Shown: piece after piece, positions 47,085-59,189 of the stretch | Numbering within the stretch: the stretch's first letter is position 1 | How the letters are laid out: every line of letters begins with the position of its first letter | Assembly (NCBI GenBank): GCA_963682175.1 | Contig: OY821775.1 | Coordinates: 31,308,053 to 31,372,052 of the forward strand | Length of the DNA: 64,000 nucleotides | Source: Triglochin maritima | Lineage: Eukaryota; Streptophyta; Magnoliopsida; Alismatales; Juncaginaceae | Direction of reading: 5' to 3' | Program-made: the position numbers and the translations under genes | Notes under the pieces: model-generated | Databases searched by the model: none | The model's input: only the letters and a program-made list of their open reading frames with translations | Told to the model about the DNA's origin: nothing

Positions 47085-48250
47085 AGCCCCTGAATCAAAG
47101 GGTCAAACAACCAATCTCCGATCAACATTAATTTGCTTCCAAGTAGGTGCAAAATGTTGTACCAATGTATGGTAGGTAGGGAATCGCAATCCTTAAGTAT
47201 CTGGGATTTGGAGGAGGGGGATAAAGGGTTGCCTCTGGCTTTGTATGTCACCAAAAAGGATATCATGCAGTTCTTCGCGATGGATTCATTGTGTATCATG
47301 ATTATCGACGCGCATGTCAAGTAAGTGTTCTATTTGGTATAAAGTGAAATGTATTGAATAATTATATCCAAACTGTAATAAAGTGTATTTTTTACTCTTG
47401 TAGACATCTTTATGACGCCAGAAGGTCAGTCTTTCCCGACGATCAAGTATTTTGATTTATCAGTCCATCTACATATATATACGGGAATGATGATAAATCG
47501 GGTCAGCTTGGGACTCTCATGAAAGAAGAAGACAAAAGATATGATTTGCTCCCTTAACATGAGAGGTAAACTTTGTAATTCAAAGTGGAATTTTATTTTG
47601 TAATAAGCTTCTAATTGTATATAGAAGGGTTCATTGGATGCCCCATGACTAATTCGGCATATTAGTTTGATCCGTTTGGGTCGAATAAACCAAGGGACTC
47701 AATAAAGAAACTTCTAATCTATAAGTTCATTTTAGTCATCGTATTTGTAATTCGTACATTTTTATTAGTATTATTGAATGAAGGTTTAACTTGTGCTACT
47801 CAGGGCAATTAAGGTTTACAAAGCTTTAGGTGGTAGGAGAACACCACAAAAGCAGGAATAACATGGAATGGAATAAGAGTACGTTCTCTCCCATTTTTGT
47901 TAATTAATAGGAACATATATTTAGAAAATTCTATGTTTGTAGTGCCGGATGCAGGTTGGAAATACAAAATTTGGCTACTACGTGATGAGATACATAGAGG
48001 AAATCCTCGAATTGGCAACTCAAGACGTATGCATGTCCGCGGTAATATATATCGTTTTCACTTGTATAGTTTCAATTTCAATATTTAGATATTAAAACGT
48101 TTACTTGTATTTTGATAGGTCTTCCCCAAAAGATATTGACACTTTTACTTGTATTTTGATAGGTCTTCCCCAAAAGTAGTGATCCCTTCTCGCAACAGGA
48201 GCTCCATGAAACTCACGACCGATGGAGTCGCTATTTTATCAGAAACATGT
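47085..48250 (+). pseudogene. CACTA-D Ulp1-like protease exons, catalytic Cys lost
   Basis: Exon pieces match CACTA-B: RCKMLYQCMVGRESQSLSIW with MDSLCIMIIDAHVK (47137-47322), HLYDARRSVFPDDQVF (47403), VHWM followed by a 14-bp deletion (47632) and FGYYVMRYIEEILELATQDV (47970-48030). The codon aligned to the catalytic Cys is TTT (Phe). Together with the deletion between His and Asp this copy cannot be an active protease. A 37-bp local duplication (ACTTGTATTTTGATAGGTC) lies at about 48098-48175. Confidence 0.8.
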
Positions 48251-48378
48251 TGATGAACTAAGTGGTTCTCCTGTCACTAGCATTTTTTTATAATTTAGTT
48301 AACAAGTTCACTTGTATTACAAACATACAATTTATGCCTTAAAATAATAACATCAATTTTAGAATGAATGCCAATTGT

Positions 48379-48535
48379 TTATGTATGAATTAATTCGAAG
48401 TGTGTTGAATGATTGTGTATACTTGTATGTTTGTGTTTCGGCATGTATGTTGTATGTTTGTGTTTGTGCATGTATGCTTGTATGTACATGTGGATGAAAG
48501 TGTGTATGTATTTGTAAACGAATTTGGTGCAGTTT
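48379..48535. repeat. TG-rich repeat in the CACTA-D 3' region
   Basis: GTATGTTTGTGTTT(C/G)(G/T)GCATGTATG repeats imperfectly. It corresponds to 35040-35225 of copy B. Confidence 0.6.
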
Positions 48536-48599
48536 GTATGTACACGACTTACAAATACGATGACTAAATACAAGTGTGCAGTATAACTATTTATTTTGG

Positions 48600-48924
48600 A
48601 ATAGACGTCGGACGTTTGTATTAGCCGACATCTATACCTTTCTTCAGAGGAATACTTAAAGAATAGACGTCATATGTTATTTCACCGACGTCTATACCTA
48701 AAGCATAGACGTCAGTCCTATATAAGGGCCGATGTGTATTCTTTAGGTAAAGACGTCGGCTGAAACATACAGTCGACGTCTATTTTTTAGGAATAGACAT
48801 TGGATAAAGCACGTCCGATGTCTATGTATAGACGACGTACACATAGACGTCAGATCTGGGAATGCTTATATCTGACGTCTATACCCCCGTACATCCGACG
48901 TATATTCCCTTTTCTGCAGTAGTG
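48600..48924 (+). repeat. Right subterminal repeats and terminus of CACTA-D
   Basis: About ten GACGTC-type units in both orientations lie between 48603 and 48900, such as AATAGACGTCGGACG, TAGACGTCAGTCC and CAGTCGACGTCTATT. The terminus ends at 48924. Confidence 0.9.
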
Positions 48925-50368
48925 GATGAAAACAATGCAAACCCCACAATGCACAAGGTATTTTATAGAGGTTTGGCCTCCCGTCTACTTCCTCTCTTGC
49001 AAGCTCCGCTCGACTCCTTGAGCTCCGCCTACGTCTTCATTAACTACTCCCCGTTCCGGGCTGAGAGAGAACGACTTTACAAAGCAAGCCTTGCAAACAC
49101 CCTCGCAAACTTGGATTCTTCTTCGCACAATCCGAGAAGGATGCTTTGGGCTTTCACCAAAACCATTACCTTTTGACAACAGTGGATTGAGTGGATCTAA
49201 CACTCTCTAACTTGAGCACACTTTGAGTAAATTAGGAATGGATGACTAAAGTGTGAAGTTTAGGCTTCGAGAGTATAGGTTTGGGGAATTGAAAGTTTGG
49301 GAATTTCTCTTAGGTGTATTGGACAATTTTAAGTATAAGCTATTAGCCAATTTCTCATGAATTATGTCTTCGTTACACCTCTTTATAAACTCTAAGAGAG
49401 TTATAGACATTGTGAATTATCTGGTAAAATATTGTGTAAGAGACACAAAATAGAAAAGCACATGTCACTCTTCTGGACACAATCGGTCGACCAAATCGGG
49501 TTCACTAGTCAACTGTTTCCATAAAGGTGTGGAAACATTCAAACTGAATCAAGAACGGTTGAACCAAATTGGCTAATAACTTAAGTCCCCTTAAGTGAAC
49601 GATCGAACAAAATCGTGGATTGGTCGACCATTCAGGGAGTTTTAACCAAACAAAAGATAAACAATCGAACTCATGGAATGGTCTTGTTCGATCGAAAATT
49701 AATAGGCACTTTGAGTTTCAAGAGAAGTCTATGTTCGGTCGACCGGGGTCTAGGGAATGGTCTACCAAAAACTTCCAGTAAGTTCTGGATGACCAAAAGA
49801 GCATCATCCAGTTGACCTCTAGGAAGGTATCGGTGGACCGGTGACCAAAGGAATTTTGGGGCTTTGGAAAATCTAACCATTGTATAAAATGACAAGTCTA
49901 ACGGACAAATGACAAGTCCAAAGGGTTGAACAAAAAGGTACAACCGGTCAACCGGTCGAACTTAGAATAGTTCGGTCGATCGATTGGCACAGGCGGATTA
50001 GGTGTAGGTTTAAGTGTTTTCCGGTCTAAGTTTGGGTGACCTATTGAATTCTAATTTATCTGAGATTTTGTGTGTGACTTCTTCTATACGGAACCTAGTG
50101 TGTATGTGAGTCCATATTTAATCTAGTATGCTCAAGTACACACAAGTTCCTAAGACTCAATTACAAGTAAAATTACATGTCTTCAAAAACTTGATTTCAT
50201 GTCTTGACATGAATTCCTTTATTCCTTGAATCTTGATCACTTGTTGTTGTTAGCACAAAGCAATATATATGCTATGCATAATGTGTGCTACTCAACATTA
50301 GATTGTCATTAAGATTAGGTTGATTAAATCATCAAAACATGGATTAAGGCCTAAAAGCCCACAAAAAG
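48925..50368. mobile_element. Right part of an unassigned insertion in CACTA-A, probably LTR-like
   Basis: With 40743-40842 this makes about 1.54 kb. It contains repeated GGTCGACC/ACCGGTCGA-type sequence (49487-49985), common in plant LTRs. No protein is visible. Possible reverse-strand ends are TGGGCTTTTAGGCC (50365 downward) and TTAAGACATCA (40737 upward), but no target duplication could be shown. A solo LTR is the likeliest identity. Confidence 0.35.
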
Positions 50369-51230
50369 GTCAGTCTTTTCCGATGATAAAGTTTTCGGAT
50401 TTCTTTGTCCATTTAATTTATTAAATATGGGAATGACGATAAATCGAGTGAGCTTGTAGATGTTATGAAAGAACAGGGAAAAAAATAATTATATGGCCCC
50501 TTGTCATGAGAGGTAACTTTGTTAATTGAAAGTAATACTTAGAATTTGATTTTGTAATAAACTTCTAATTATATATATAATCAGAGCTCGTTGGATTCTT
50601 GTCACTCTATGCTTCGAAGCGAATTCAGCATATTGGTTTGATCCTTTGGGGTCAACTACACAAGGCCATCCTTAATGAAACTTGTTTAACTATAAGTTCA
50701 TTTTAATCATCGTATTTATAATTCATGTATTTTATTAGTATTATCGACTTTATATTGAATAACTTGTGTTACTCAAGACAATGGAGATTTACAGAATGTT
50801 GAGTGAAACAAGGACTACCAAAAATGCAGGCGTAACCTGCCATGCAATGGGAGCAAGCTTCTCCCTTTTTTGTTAGTTTTGTTAAGTTCTTGAATGTATA
50901 TTTATCGAATTTATATCTTTGTAGCGCCACAAGCAGATTGAAAGTACCGAATATGGGTACACAAAATGAGATACATGCACAAAATCATCAACATTGCACC
51001 TGAAAACATAGAGCTATTTGAGGTAATATAGATCATTTTCAGTGGTATACTTATAGTTTCATTATTTACATATTTATATTGTGTACTTAGATTTTCCTAG
51101 GTCTTCCAAAGGAATAGTGATCCCTATTCGCAACACGAGCTCGATAATACTCGCGAGCATGGGCTCGCTATTTTATTAGCATGAAGTTATTGAACTGACA
51201 GGTTTTAATGTCATGACTGTAATTTTATTG
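50369..51230 (+). pseudogene. CACTA-A Ulp1-like protease, resumed 3' exons
   Basis: The sequence AAAGGTCAGTCTTTTCCGAT picks up exactly where the exon was cut near 40742. Pieces: GQSFPMIKFSDFFVHL, the His/Asp exon (ARWILVTLCF and AYWFDPLG equivalents, 50586-50650) in which the conserved His-Trp is altered, and the Cys exon at 50945-51020. There the codon aligned to the catalytic Cys is TAT (Tyr, 50952-50954) and a stop follows. The protease is inactive. Confidence 0.75.
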
Positions 51231-51479
51231 AACAACAATCTTTGTATTACCAACATGTTATTGAACTAACATTATTTGACTACAATTTTATTTTAATATG
51301 ATCAAACTTCTTTGTGAATGATTGTGTTTATGAATTTGTGAAATAAATGTGGGTGAATGAAATTAGTTGAATTTGTGTATGAATGTGAATGAAATTTGTG
51401 CTGGATGAAAGTGTTGTTGTGCAGGATGAATGATTGTGAATGAAATTTATGTAGGATAATGAGGTTGATTGCACTCAAC

Positions 51480-51764
51480 ATTTATTTTTTTAATTTGGGA
51501 AGGATATAGACGTCGGCTCTACGGATGGCCGACGCATATTCACCTAGAATAGATGTTGACTATGAGGATAACCGGTGTGTATTCCCTTAGAATAGATGTT
51601 CGCTATGGGGATAACCAACACGTATTCCCCTAGAATAGATGTCATCCTTTAGTGACCGACATCTAGGTATAAACGACCCATAGATAGATGTCGGTTTATG
51701 GAACGCCAACAACTAGCATATAGAAATCATATATCCGACGTATATTCCATATTCAACACTAGTG
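51480..51764 (+). repeat. Right subterminal repeats and terminus of CACTA-A
   Basis: Decayed GACGTCGG-type and AGATGT(C/T)-type units lie at about 51510, 51528, 51555, 51592, 51638, 51658, 51692 and 51734. The terminus TATTCCATATTCAACACTAGTG ends at 51764 and is followed by AAA. Confidence 0.8.
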
Positions 51765-51954
51765 AAACTCTATAATCAATACATAACAGAAACTAATAAA
51801 AAATTATAGTATAAACTGAAATATATTATAAGGTCAACGACTGAGGGTCTATTTATTTGAGGGTCATTGAATTTTCATCACCTTAAAAAAGTATACTAAA
51901 TTTCACTTTTGCGCTTGTTATTTTTGTCATAAATACAAATCGTAGCTTTTTTTT

Positions 51955-52340
51955 GCAAAGCAAAAGATGGGTTAGCCTCTAATTCTATAAACTGAAGAGT
52001 CTTTACAACCTACAAAAATGGATGATATGTGTGCGGGTGTATGCTGCATGCATACCCAGCCTCTACCGTACATTCTACATAATATATCAATATATGATTT
52101 GTAGTTGGATGTTACATTACTACCGTATCAGCTACACTAACTCCACATGATCTGAAATTGTTGCCCTTCCTCTTCACTTTTCGCAAGCTTCTTAACTTTA
52201 TCCCATAGGCCCCGAACAATGTCCTTGATAGCAGCCACTATATCTGCCGGTTATTTCCTTTCTCCCTCGAATATCCACCGGTGTCGCTCGAGCCAACACT
52301 CATATATCATAGCATTGAAGGCCCACCACCTCACCACATT
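51955..52340 (-). pseudogene. LINE 3' region and C-terminal end
   Basis: The minus-strand reading MIYECWLERHRWIFEGERK (about 52245-52300) matches the end of the plant LINE zinc-finger region (zf-RVT), followed by KDIVRGLWDKVKKLAKSEEE. The rest down to the A tail is untranslated. Confidence 0.7.
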
Positions 52341-53297
52341 CTCAAGTGGCTTCCTCGTGCATGTGAAATACGTGTAGCCTCGCCTTCTAAAGATCGTGCA
52401 ACTCTAGGGCTGAGCTTCAAGAGATTTAGGAGTGCCGCTGATACCTCCTTCGGGTCTCCCCCTATGAAATGGCACATAAGGCTCTCGATCTCTTGCAAGA
52501 CTTTTCGAGGAATTAGGAAAACAGAAGTCCAATATATGCTAAGGGAGACGAGGACACCTAACAAGTTACAGCCATCGAGAGATGGATAAGAAATTTCGCT
52601 GCCAAGTGCTAAGTCTCGCCTTCACCTTGTTCACAAGTGTCGTGTAATGAGTCCTCCCCATCCTCCCAGAGAACAATGGCAGGCCGAGGTAAGTCACCGG
52701 GTACTCCTTTTGCTCCACACCAAGATGTGTTGCAATCCATGTTCCATGTGGCGCTCCACCCACATGAAAATTTGGCTCTTTGATGCACTAAAGCTCAACC
52801 CCAAAGAAGCTATGAATTCCTCAAGTACATCTAATGGCTCTCGCATTTTCCTTAGTGGCCTTCGTGAACAATAGGACATCATCAGCAAATAGCAAGTGCG
52901 ATACGGGAACATCTCCACGAGTAAGTGGTTGAATATGTCCATCCATAACCGCCTTCTTCACTCAAGACTTCCATACACATAACGAACAAATAGGGAGCCA
53001 ACGGATCACCTTGTTTCAAGTCATTACTTGCCACGAAAGAGGTGGAGTTTGCATCATTTACCGTCACCACGAAGGATGCTTTAACACAATTCATGATGAG
53101 CCTCCTCCACAAATTCGGGAATCCAAATCTCTTCAACACTTCATCTAGAAAAGCCCACGAGATGGAGTCATATGCTTTCGAGATATCAAGCTTGATGCAC
53201 ATTCGTCCCTTCCCTTTGTCGAGATGAAGGTTGTGGCAAAGTTCTTGTGCAAGAAGAATGTTGTCACCAATTCTCCTTCCTTTGACAAAGGCACTTT
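52331..53297 (-). pseudogene. LINE reverse transcriptase, C-terminal two thirds
   Basis: Minus-strand pieces in order: CIKLDISKAYDSISWAFLDE (53195, first catalytic Asp), NDLKQGDPLAPYLFVMCMEV, then the FADD box (52889 down to 52878, two catalytic Asp kept), a segment reading EFIASLGLSFSASKSQIF, VTYLGLPLFSGRMGR, NKVKARLSTWQRNFLS, and SIYWTSVFLIPRKVLQEIES. Several frameshifts separate them. The N-terminal part continues at 62168 beyond the LARD. Confidence 0.88.
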
Positions 53298-56273
53298 TGT
53301 AACGCCCCCGATCTCGTGGGTACGCACACTGGGAAAGGAAACTAGTGTCGCGATCAGAGACCTCCGCGACGACCGAAGGGGTTACAAAAGACGGACCAAA
53401 TCAACTCGACAAAAGTGAAAAAGATCATCCACAAATGGACTGACATAAACATAATATGAATAATAGAATGATCATAACAAATAAGAGTCTTATTACATCA
53501 TATCGAGTTTCAAAGGAAATACAATGACATAAGCGGAAGCAAAAGATAACTGAAGAATATGGTCGACGCGTCCCTCGTGTACAGAATCTTCGGAACTCGT
53601 CCAGTTTGCCCTGTGGAACCTAAGTACCTGCAAGCACCGCATTTAACAATGCGTGAGTTTTCAATTAAGAAAACCCAGTATGCCCCCGCCAATGCAATAA
53701 ATGAAATATGGCATGAAATGCAAATATGGCAGGTCTCAGAAACAGAACAGAACAGAACAGAACAGAAAGCATCAAATGCAACAGAAGGCTACGACTACAC
53801 CAGTCGTGCCGGTCGGGCGCACCCGAATCGTTCCTCCACAGGAACCAGAACACCAGCCTCGCTGGTCAAAGGCGGTCACTCGTCAGTGACCCACCGCTCG
53901 GCACAAAGCGGTGCGCCGGATAAGCGTCCCAATCCGCGGAAATAAACCTACATGGTGTCATCGCGAACTGGGGAGCACCTACCCTGAGACAGAATGGCAG
54001 CGCGCATGCCCAGGACTTATGTTAGGCCTGGCCCCCTACAGGGGTCTTAACCGAGTGGCCTCTGAAGCTAGAGGACCCACCCGGGCCCGTCGGCCCAGAA
54101 AACAGAACGTGCCCAGAATTACTCCATCAGATTAGATGCAATGCAACTACTCTATAGTCTAGTGCAACTAAATTATTCAGAAATAAGTTCAAAGGAGAAC
54201 ATGCAATCTCTCCCTCAAGCTCTAAGCAAAACAGAATTTTAATTCAGCCATATCACACCAAGATCCACAACAAGAATCATGGTTGTTTCCTAAATTCAAC
54301 AAGCACCAAAAATCCGGAAATAAGGCGTTGATAAGCATCCATAATATATACAGCCACCAAAATAAAGCATACAAGTTTGAATCCAGCAATATTTAACATG
54401 ATATCATGACACATCCTTGAAGTAGACAGATCAGGAAATAAGTAATGTAATTAGCAACAAGGTAAGCAAATATTATCCGTTAACCTTATAGTACATGAAT
54501 TAGGAAACAAACGTGTAGCCAACCATCTACCCAACGTCCTAACCATGCAAACCAGCCACCTAATGATGTACAAACCAGAACTATATGATATGCGAACCAT
54601 GCCACCTCTAACAGAAACAAATAAGGAAATAAATGATGTAAGAAGTAGTTACCTAATCTATGATTATTTGTCAAATAAACAACACATGAATTTGGAAATA
54701 ATTGTGAATCCAGTAGCTACCTAATGTATGGTTATGGGTCAACTCATTAGCACAAGATTTAGGAAACACAAATGTAGCCAGCAATTACCTAATACACGAG
54801 GATGTAAGATATAGCAACAAGTCCGGTCATGGAAGTTTCCTACTACCAACAACGACATGATGAATGAATATGCAATGTCATGATAACGACCAGCCATGAA
54901 CTTTCCTATGTTCAGCAACCTATTAGTGCATGAAATATGTGGTTTAAAATCAGAAACAAATCCGGAAGTAAACCTTGTATCCAGCCAGCAACCCGGATCC
55001 ACTAGCGTTGAATTCCAGCAATAATCCGAACATTGATCATGCAAGGTTTTTGGTAACAATCCAGCCATGTGGTCTATTGATTTTCAGCACCCATTAAGGT
55101 AAGAATTTTTCGGCTTATAACCGACACTAAAATCAGGAAATAACTTATGTGTCCAGCAACCTAAGATGTCTAGATATCGGAACTAGAAGGTTGTGATTAT
55201 GCGAAAACTTAGAAGCAAACCGGGTCATGGAACCTTCCTAATTTTAGAAACCTAATGATGCATGACCTATGGCATCTTATATCAATCTTTGCGGAGAATT
55301 AGTCATGTAACTAGCAATAAAGATGTGCAACATGCAATAATGTGAACCAGCCAAGAATATGAAATCAAATTCGGAATCACATCTAGGAAATCCGGTAACA
55401 ACATAAATCGAACACATGAAACCCGAGATAAGTTAGGTTGGAAATCGCATGAACTTATTTCAGAAAACCTACATGAGATGCTCCCCCCGAAATCCTCCTC
55501 TTTTCCCCCTGATTGGTCCAGCAAAACCCCGAGGAAAGTCGTGAGAAAGGTGCCACAATCGGAAGAGCATTCCAGCCACCCGCCGGAACTAGGGTTGCAC
55601 CGCAACCTTCCATCCGTGCAACGATCAACACGTCCCAACCCCAACATAAAATCCGTCCCCAGCAGCCTTCTCTACCCACCATGCATCCTAAAGCTAACGG
55701 AGAGAGGTATACCTGAAGAGAGGAGAGGCTGAGCTACACCGAAGACCGACAAGAAACTTCTTCTCCTAGCTGCGCACCAAGAGCACCGCCGGGTTTCTCC
55801 TTCCAAGCTGCTGGAGCTCCAATGTTAATTTCGGTGGTTGAGGGTGGAGAAAAGGTCTAGGGGAGTCGGCTGGGGTGTAGAATAAATAAGGGTGCAAGTT
55901 GGAAAGAAGAAACTAGGAAAAAGGCAAGAGATAATTGGGAGTTAATTTGCTTTGATGGCAAAATCAGCACTTTCCTAAATCCAATCAAAGCACATGCTAG
56001 CAAGATTTTCTCTCATTAATTTCGGATATGGTAAGGCCAGCCCAACCTCCCAATCTAACCAACATGCCACATCAAGCAACAATTAAATCCGCACACCAGG
56101 TTTTAGGCACCCGATAAACCCGGTTAAGTCTAACGAATGCAACCGCGCTCGGCGGTTAAATTCGCCCAAAAAGGAAACTTTTGCAAAACCAACATAACTC
56201 AAAACAAAGACAATAAAACACATAAAAGGACTAATAAAACTAAAAACAGAGTGGCAGGAGAGCGGGTCTTACA
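53298..56273 (-). repeat. 3' LTR of the LARD
   Basis: It matches 59190-62167 over nearly its full length. It holds a short (ACAGA)n-type run at 53740-53768. Short open stretches in it are shared by both LTRs but match no known protein. A TATA-like site on the sense strand, TTATTTAT, lies at about 55882-55890. Confidence 0.93.
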
Positions 56274-56290
56274 ACCTACCCCCCTTAAAG
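56274..56290 (-). promoter_or_regulatory. Polypurine tract of the LARD
   Basis: The sense strand reads TTTAAGGGGGGTAGGT immediately before the 3' LTR. Confidence 0.88.
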
Positions 56291-59170
56291 AAATTTCGTC
56301 CTCGAAATTTGCTATCCCTAACTCTCAACCAAAAACTTGGGATACAAATCCTCACATCAACCCCACACTCAAACAACGGTAACAAAAGTTACAAGATGAA
56401 GAAATACATGTGCCATAACAGCCAAAGATTCTGAGAACAAATCATGAACCAATCACATGAAATCTAGCAAGTAATAATGTATGAACCTATGATACATTGA
56501 CAATCATAAAATTTATAGCAACTAATATATACATACATATGCGACATCTTGACAGTAATTATCCATGAGGATCATACAATTTCCAGCAACCAATTTAATC
56601 GTGTCATAATAACAAGATCTCCATGGATTTCTATATTTACATGTACATGAGTTATGAGGACAACAAATTAACTGCGTAATTATAATAAAATTTCGATGAT
56701 TAAATATATATGTGCATGATGTAACTAGGCAACAACTAAATCATGAAATCGTAGTCATATCATCACGACATGAACTTACTTGCATGCACTTACACCATCA
56801 TACCCATAACAGTAACATGAACAATTATAATAAATTTGGTAAAGCACATGCTATAGTAATCATGGATCATGGAAACGAATATGCAACCAGTAGGAGATAT
56901 GGGTCATGATGAGATGATTTTACTTCAATCTATAGTAACGCATTCATGGGTTTTGAATTTATTCAAGCACGAATCTAATTATAATTAGGAGAAATATGAG
57001 ACTATAACGTGACTGATTTCAGGGCTCATCATGCAAGACCTCGAGGCTGTAAACTCAACCTCTACTCGCATATAGACACCTGAAATTTGCATTAGTTGCA
57101 CTATGTATTAAACATACTAAGATTGAGACTATATGAATAATATAAGATCCCACGATGAAATCATCACAATACAGGGGATAGGCATGCATGCATGAATGGA
57201 TGGTCAGTTACTTCTGATTTCAACATTTCCGGGCATAGCATCATGGACATTGTAGAATCAAAACTATTTGGTTAACCTTTTCACATAGTGCAATTTTCTT
57301 GTTTCCAACAACTATGTCATGCGTACCAATATAACTTCCTAACAGCAATCTAAACATGGAATGAGTAATAGAATGTGTAAAAGGCATCGTAGTAAAATAC
57401 TACAAGCATTCGATAGCCTGAGTCATAAATTTCAGGACATATATGCATTACAATCATGCAAATCAGACCATGATCAGAGATTATATCGACATAAAACCAC
57501 ATAAGTATCAGTAATACAACATGGTGAACATGCACATGAGATCAGGAGTCTACGTATATCCATAAATAATATACATGCATGCATTCGGATTCACACATTA
57601 CGTTAAGTCATGGAATGAGTTGATATGTCATGGATGAGTACATATTTTATTCTCAAAGAAAGCATAACGATAACATCGGAGAAGGTATACCAAATCAGAT
57701 CATGAATGTGGTATGCTTACTACTGGAATGAAATCAACTCAAATAACAAGTCACCACAAACAACCCTATAATCCAACTGATTGCACCAATCATAATTTTA
57801 GAATGTACATGCATTAGAAGATAGCGATCCAGAAAATGGCCCGAGATCATATGAACATGAATTAATATATGAATATATCAGCGATCTAAAATGGAAAGCA
57901 TATATCTAGAAATCAGAAGTCGGAGCATATTCATGATCGATATAAATCGACATGCATAAGGATTTGCACAAAACTAGACGGCATAGGATGAATAGCATAA
58001 CTCATAAATTCTGATATAGTATTCATGTGAGAGCATAACAAGTCATAGCAGAGAAGATTTATGGAAGTCAGATCATACACGTAAACTGAACATGGTGGGG
58101 TTAAAATCAGACTTGAGAAACTCATAGCAACATTAGAGTCAATACATGCATTTATACCAATGGCATCAACATTTAAATTAAAATTTATAACTTATGCTCA
58201 GATGTTGTAAAGAATATATCTCAGAGGGATTATAAATCCGAGCATATTCATTGATTAGTCATGACTGGGATAAAATCACACATTTAATTCATCTTAACAT
58301 TCCGATCGATAAATGCAGCATTCCTTCAACATAAAATCAGATCACCATAGAAACTAGATTTGAAATTAATAACATGTCATGACGCCTGAACCAAATCAAA
58401 AATAACATGTGATTATGACATCTAACATCAGTAAGCATATCATGCGATAAAATCCGGACTTGATCACAATATCATGCATGAACATAACATCTAAAAGATC
58501 ACAAGATTCTATACCACAAGGTTATTAACACATCACTCAACATGAAAGCAAAACCCCTTCCCCAACTAGCTCTCCACGATCGAGCCCACTTCCTCTGGTT
58601 TCTCCAGCAAACCACCAAGGAAGACTGAGGCCCAAGTCATAGTAGAGATGGAGGCGCTTAGCCACCTCTGAAATTCGGATGGTGCACCACAGTCCACACA
58701 ATAGGTGGATCTCCACTAGTGCATACCAAACCTCCGATTGGAAAACGCAATGGTGCTGGACCAAACTTTGTCCAACACGCACTCTACCTCCTCTTCAACT
58801 AAAGGCGTAGAAGCATACCTGAAACTGATGGAGAAGGATCCCAGAGTTTGCTGGAATTCAGCTACAGCCGCCTCCCATGCTTGCTAGCTAGTCATCTCTT
58901 GCACTTGCACTTCTTGCTTGTTTGACCGGTGGGGCGTGTTGGAGATCTCAGCACCAAAACGTAGGAGGAGGTGAGGGAACTGATAAAGACAGATAGGGTT
59001 GGGTGGTTCGGTCTCCAAGCACACGAGCTATTCCACAAGAAGCAATTTAACTAATGCAAACATGATCTATCATTATCAGAAAGAAATTCTAAAAGATAAG
59101 AAATTACCGACAGGGTTTGGGCAAGATGCCCCACTGGAGAGTCTTTAGATTCTGTACACTTTAGAGACCG
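56291..59170 (-). other. Non-coding internal region of the LARD
   Basis: About 2.9 kb, AT-rich in its first 2.2 kb, without recognisable gag, protease, RT or integrase. In the sense direction the first 650 bp (58540-59180) are C/T-rich and resemble in layout a part of the LTR around 61370-61640. Both have CCAGCAAA(A/C)C(C/A)CC(G/A)AGGAA followed by a CATACCTGAA element. Confidence 0.85.
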
Positions 59171-59188
59171 ACCTGCTCTGATACCAAG
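59171..59188 (-). promoter_or_regulatory. Primer binding site of the LARD
   Basis: The sense strand reads TGGTATCAGAGCAGGT, a full match to the initiator Met tRNA 3' end, 4 bases after the 5' LTR. Confidence 0.95.
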
Positions 59189-59189
59189 T

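Larger units (their letters stand above)
40843..48924 (+). mobile_element. CACTA-D, complete ends, internally deleted
   Basis: The left end CACTAGTGCAAAATAGTC and the inverted right end CACTACTGCAGAAAAGGG are flanked by the perfect 3-bp duplication GAT (40840-40842 and 48925-48927). Subterminal GACGTC repeats lie at both ends. Inside are the C-rich first exon, intron, solo LTR, TNP2 N-terminal exon and second gene with Ulp1. The TNP2 core is deleted. Both ends are intact enough to be cut by a transposase supplied by another copy, though activity is unproven. Confidence 0.95.
13704..51764 (+). mobile_element. Outer CACTA element (copy A), split by nested insertions
   Basis: The left end CACTAGTTTTAAATAGTGAA and the inverted right end CACTAGTGTTGAATATGGAA resemble each other more than they resemble the termini of copies B and D. 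Both are flanked by AAA, a possible 3-bp target duplication. Element segments in the right order are 13704-14943 (terminus, subterminal repeats, first exon), 23013-24600 (intron, TNP2 N-terminus), 36008-40742 (TNP2 core and second gene) and 50369-51764 (protease end, subterminal repeats, terminus). The protease-exon break at 40742 resumes at 50369. Joining the segments gives about 8.9 kb. The homopolymer AAA alone is weak evidence. Confidence 0.72.

Noticed and set aside
48862..49176. Protein-coding exon of 104 codons beside CACTA-D
   Set aside because: It starts in the CACTA subterminal repeats and crosses the element boundary and target duplication, so it is a chance reading frame.
53559..53945. 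128-codon open stretch, repeated at 59451-59837
   Set aside because: It lies inside both LARD LTRs, has biased low-complexity parts from the ACAGA run, and overlaps other open frames. Its duplication is explained by the LTRs.
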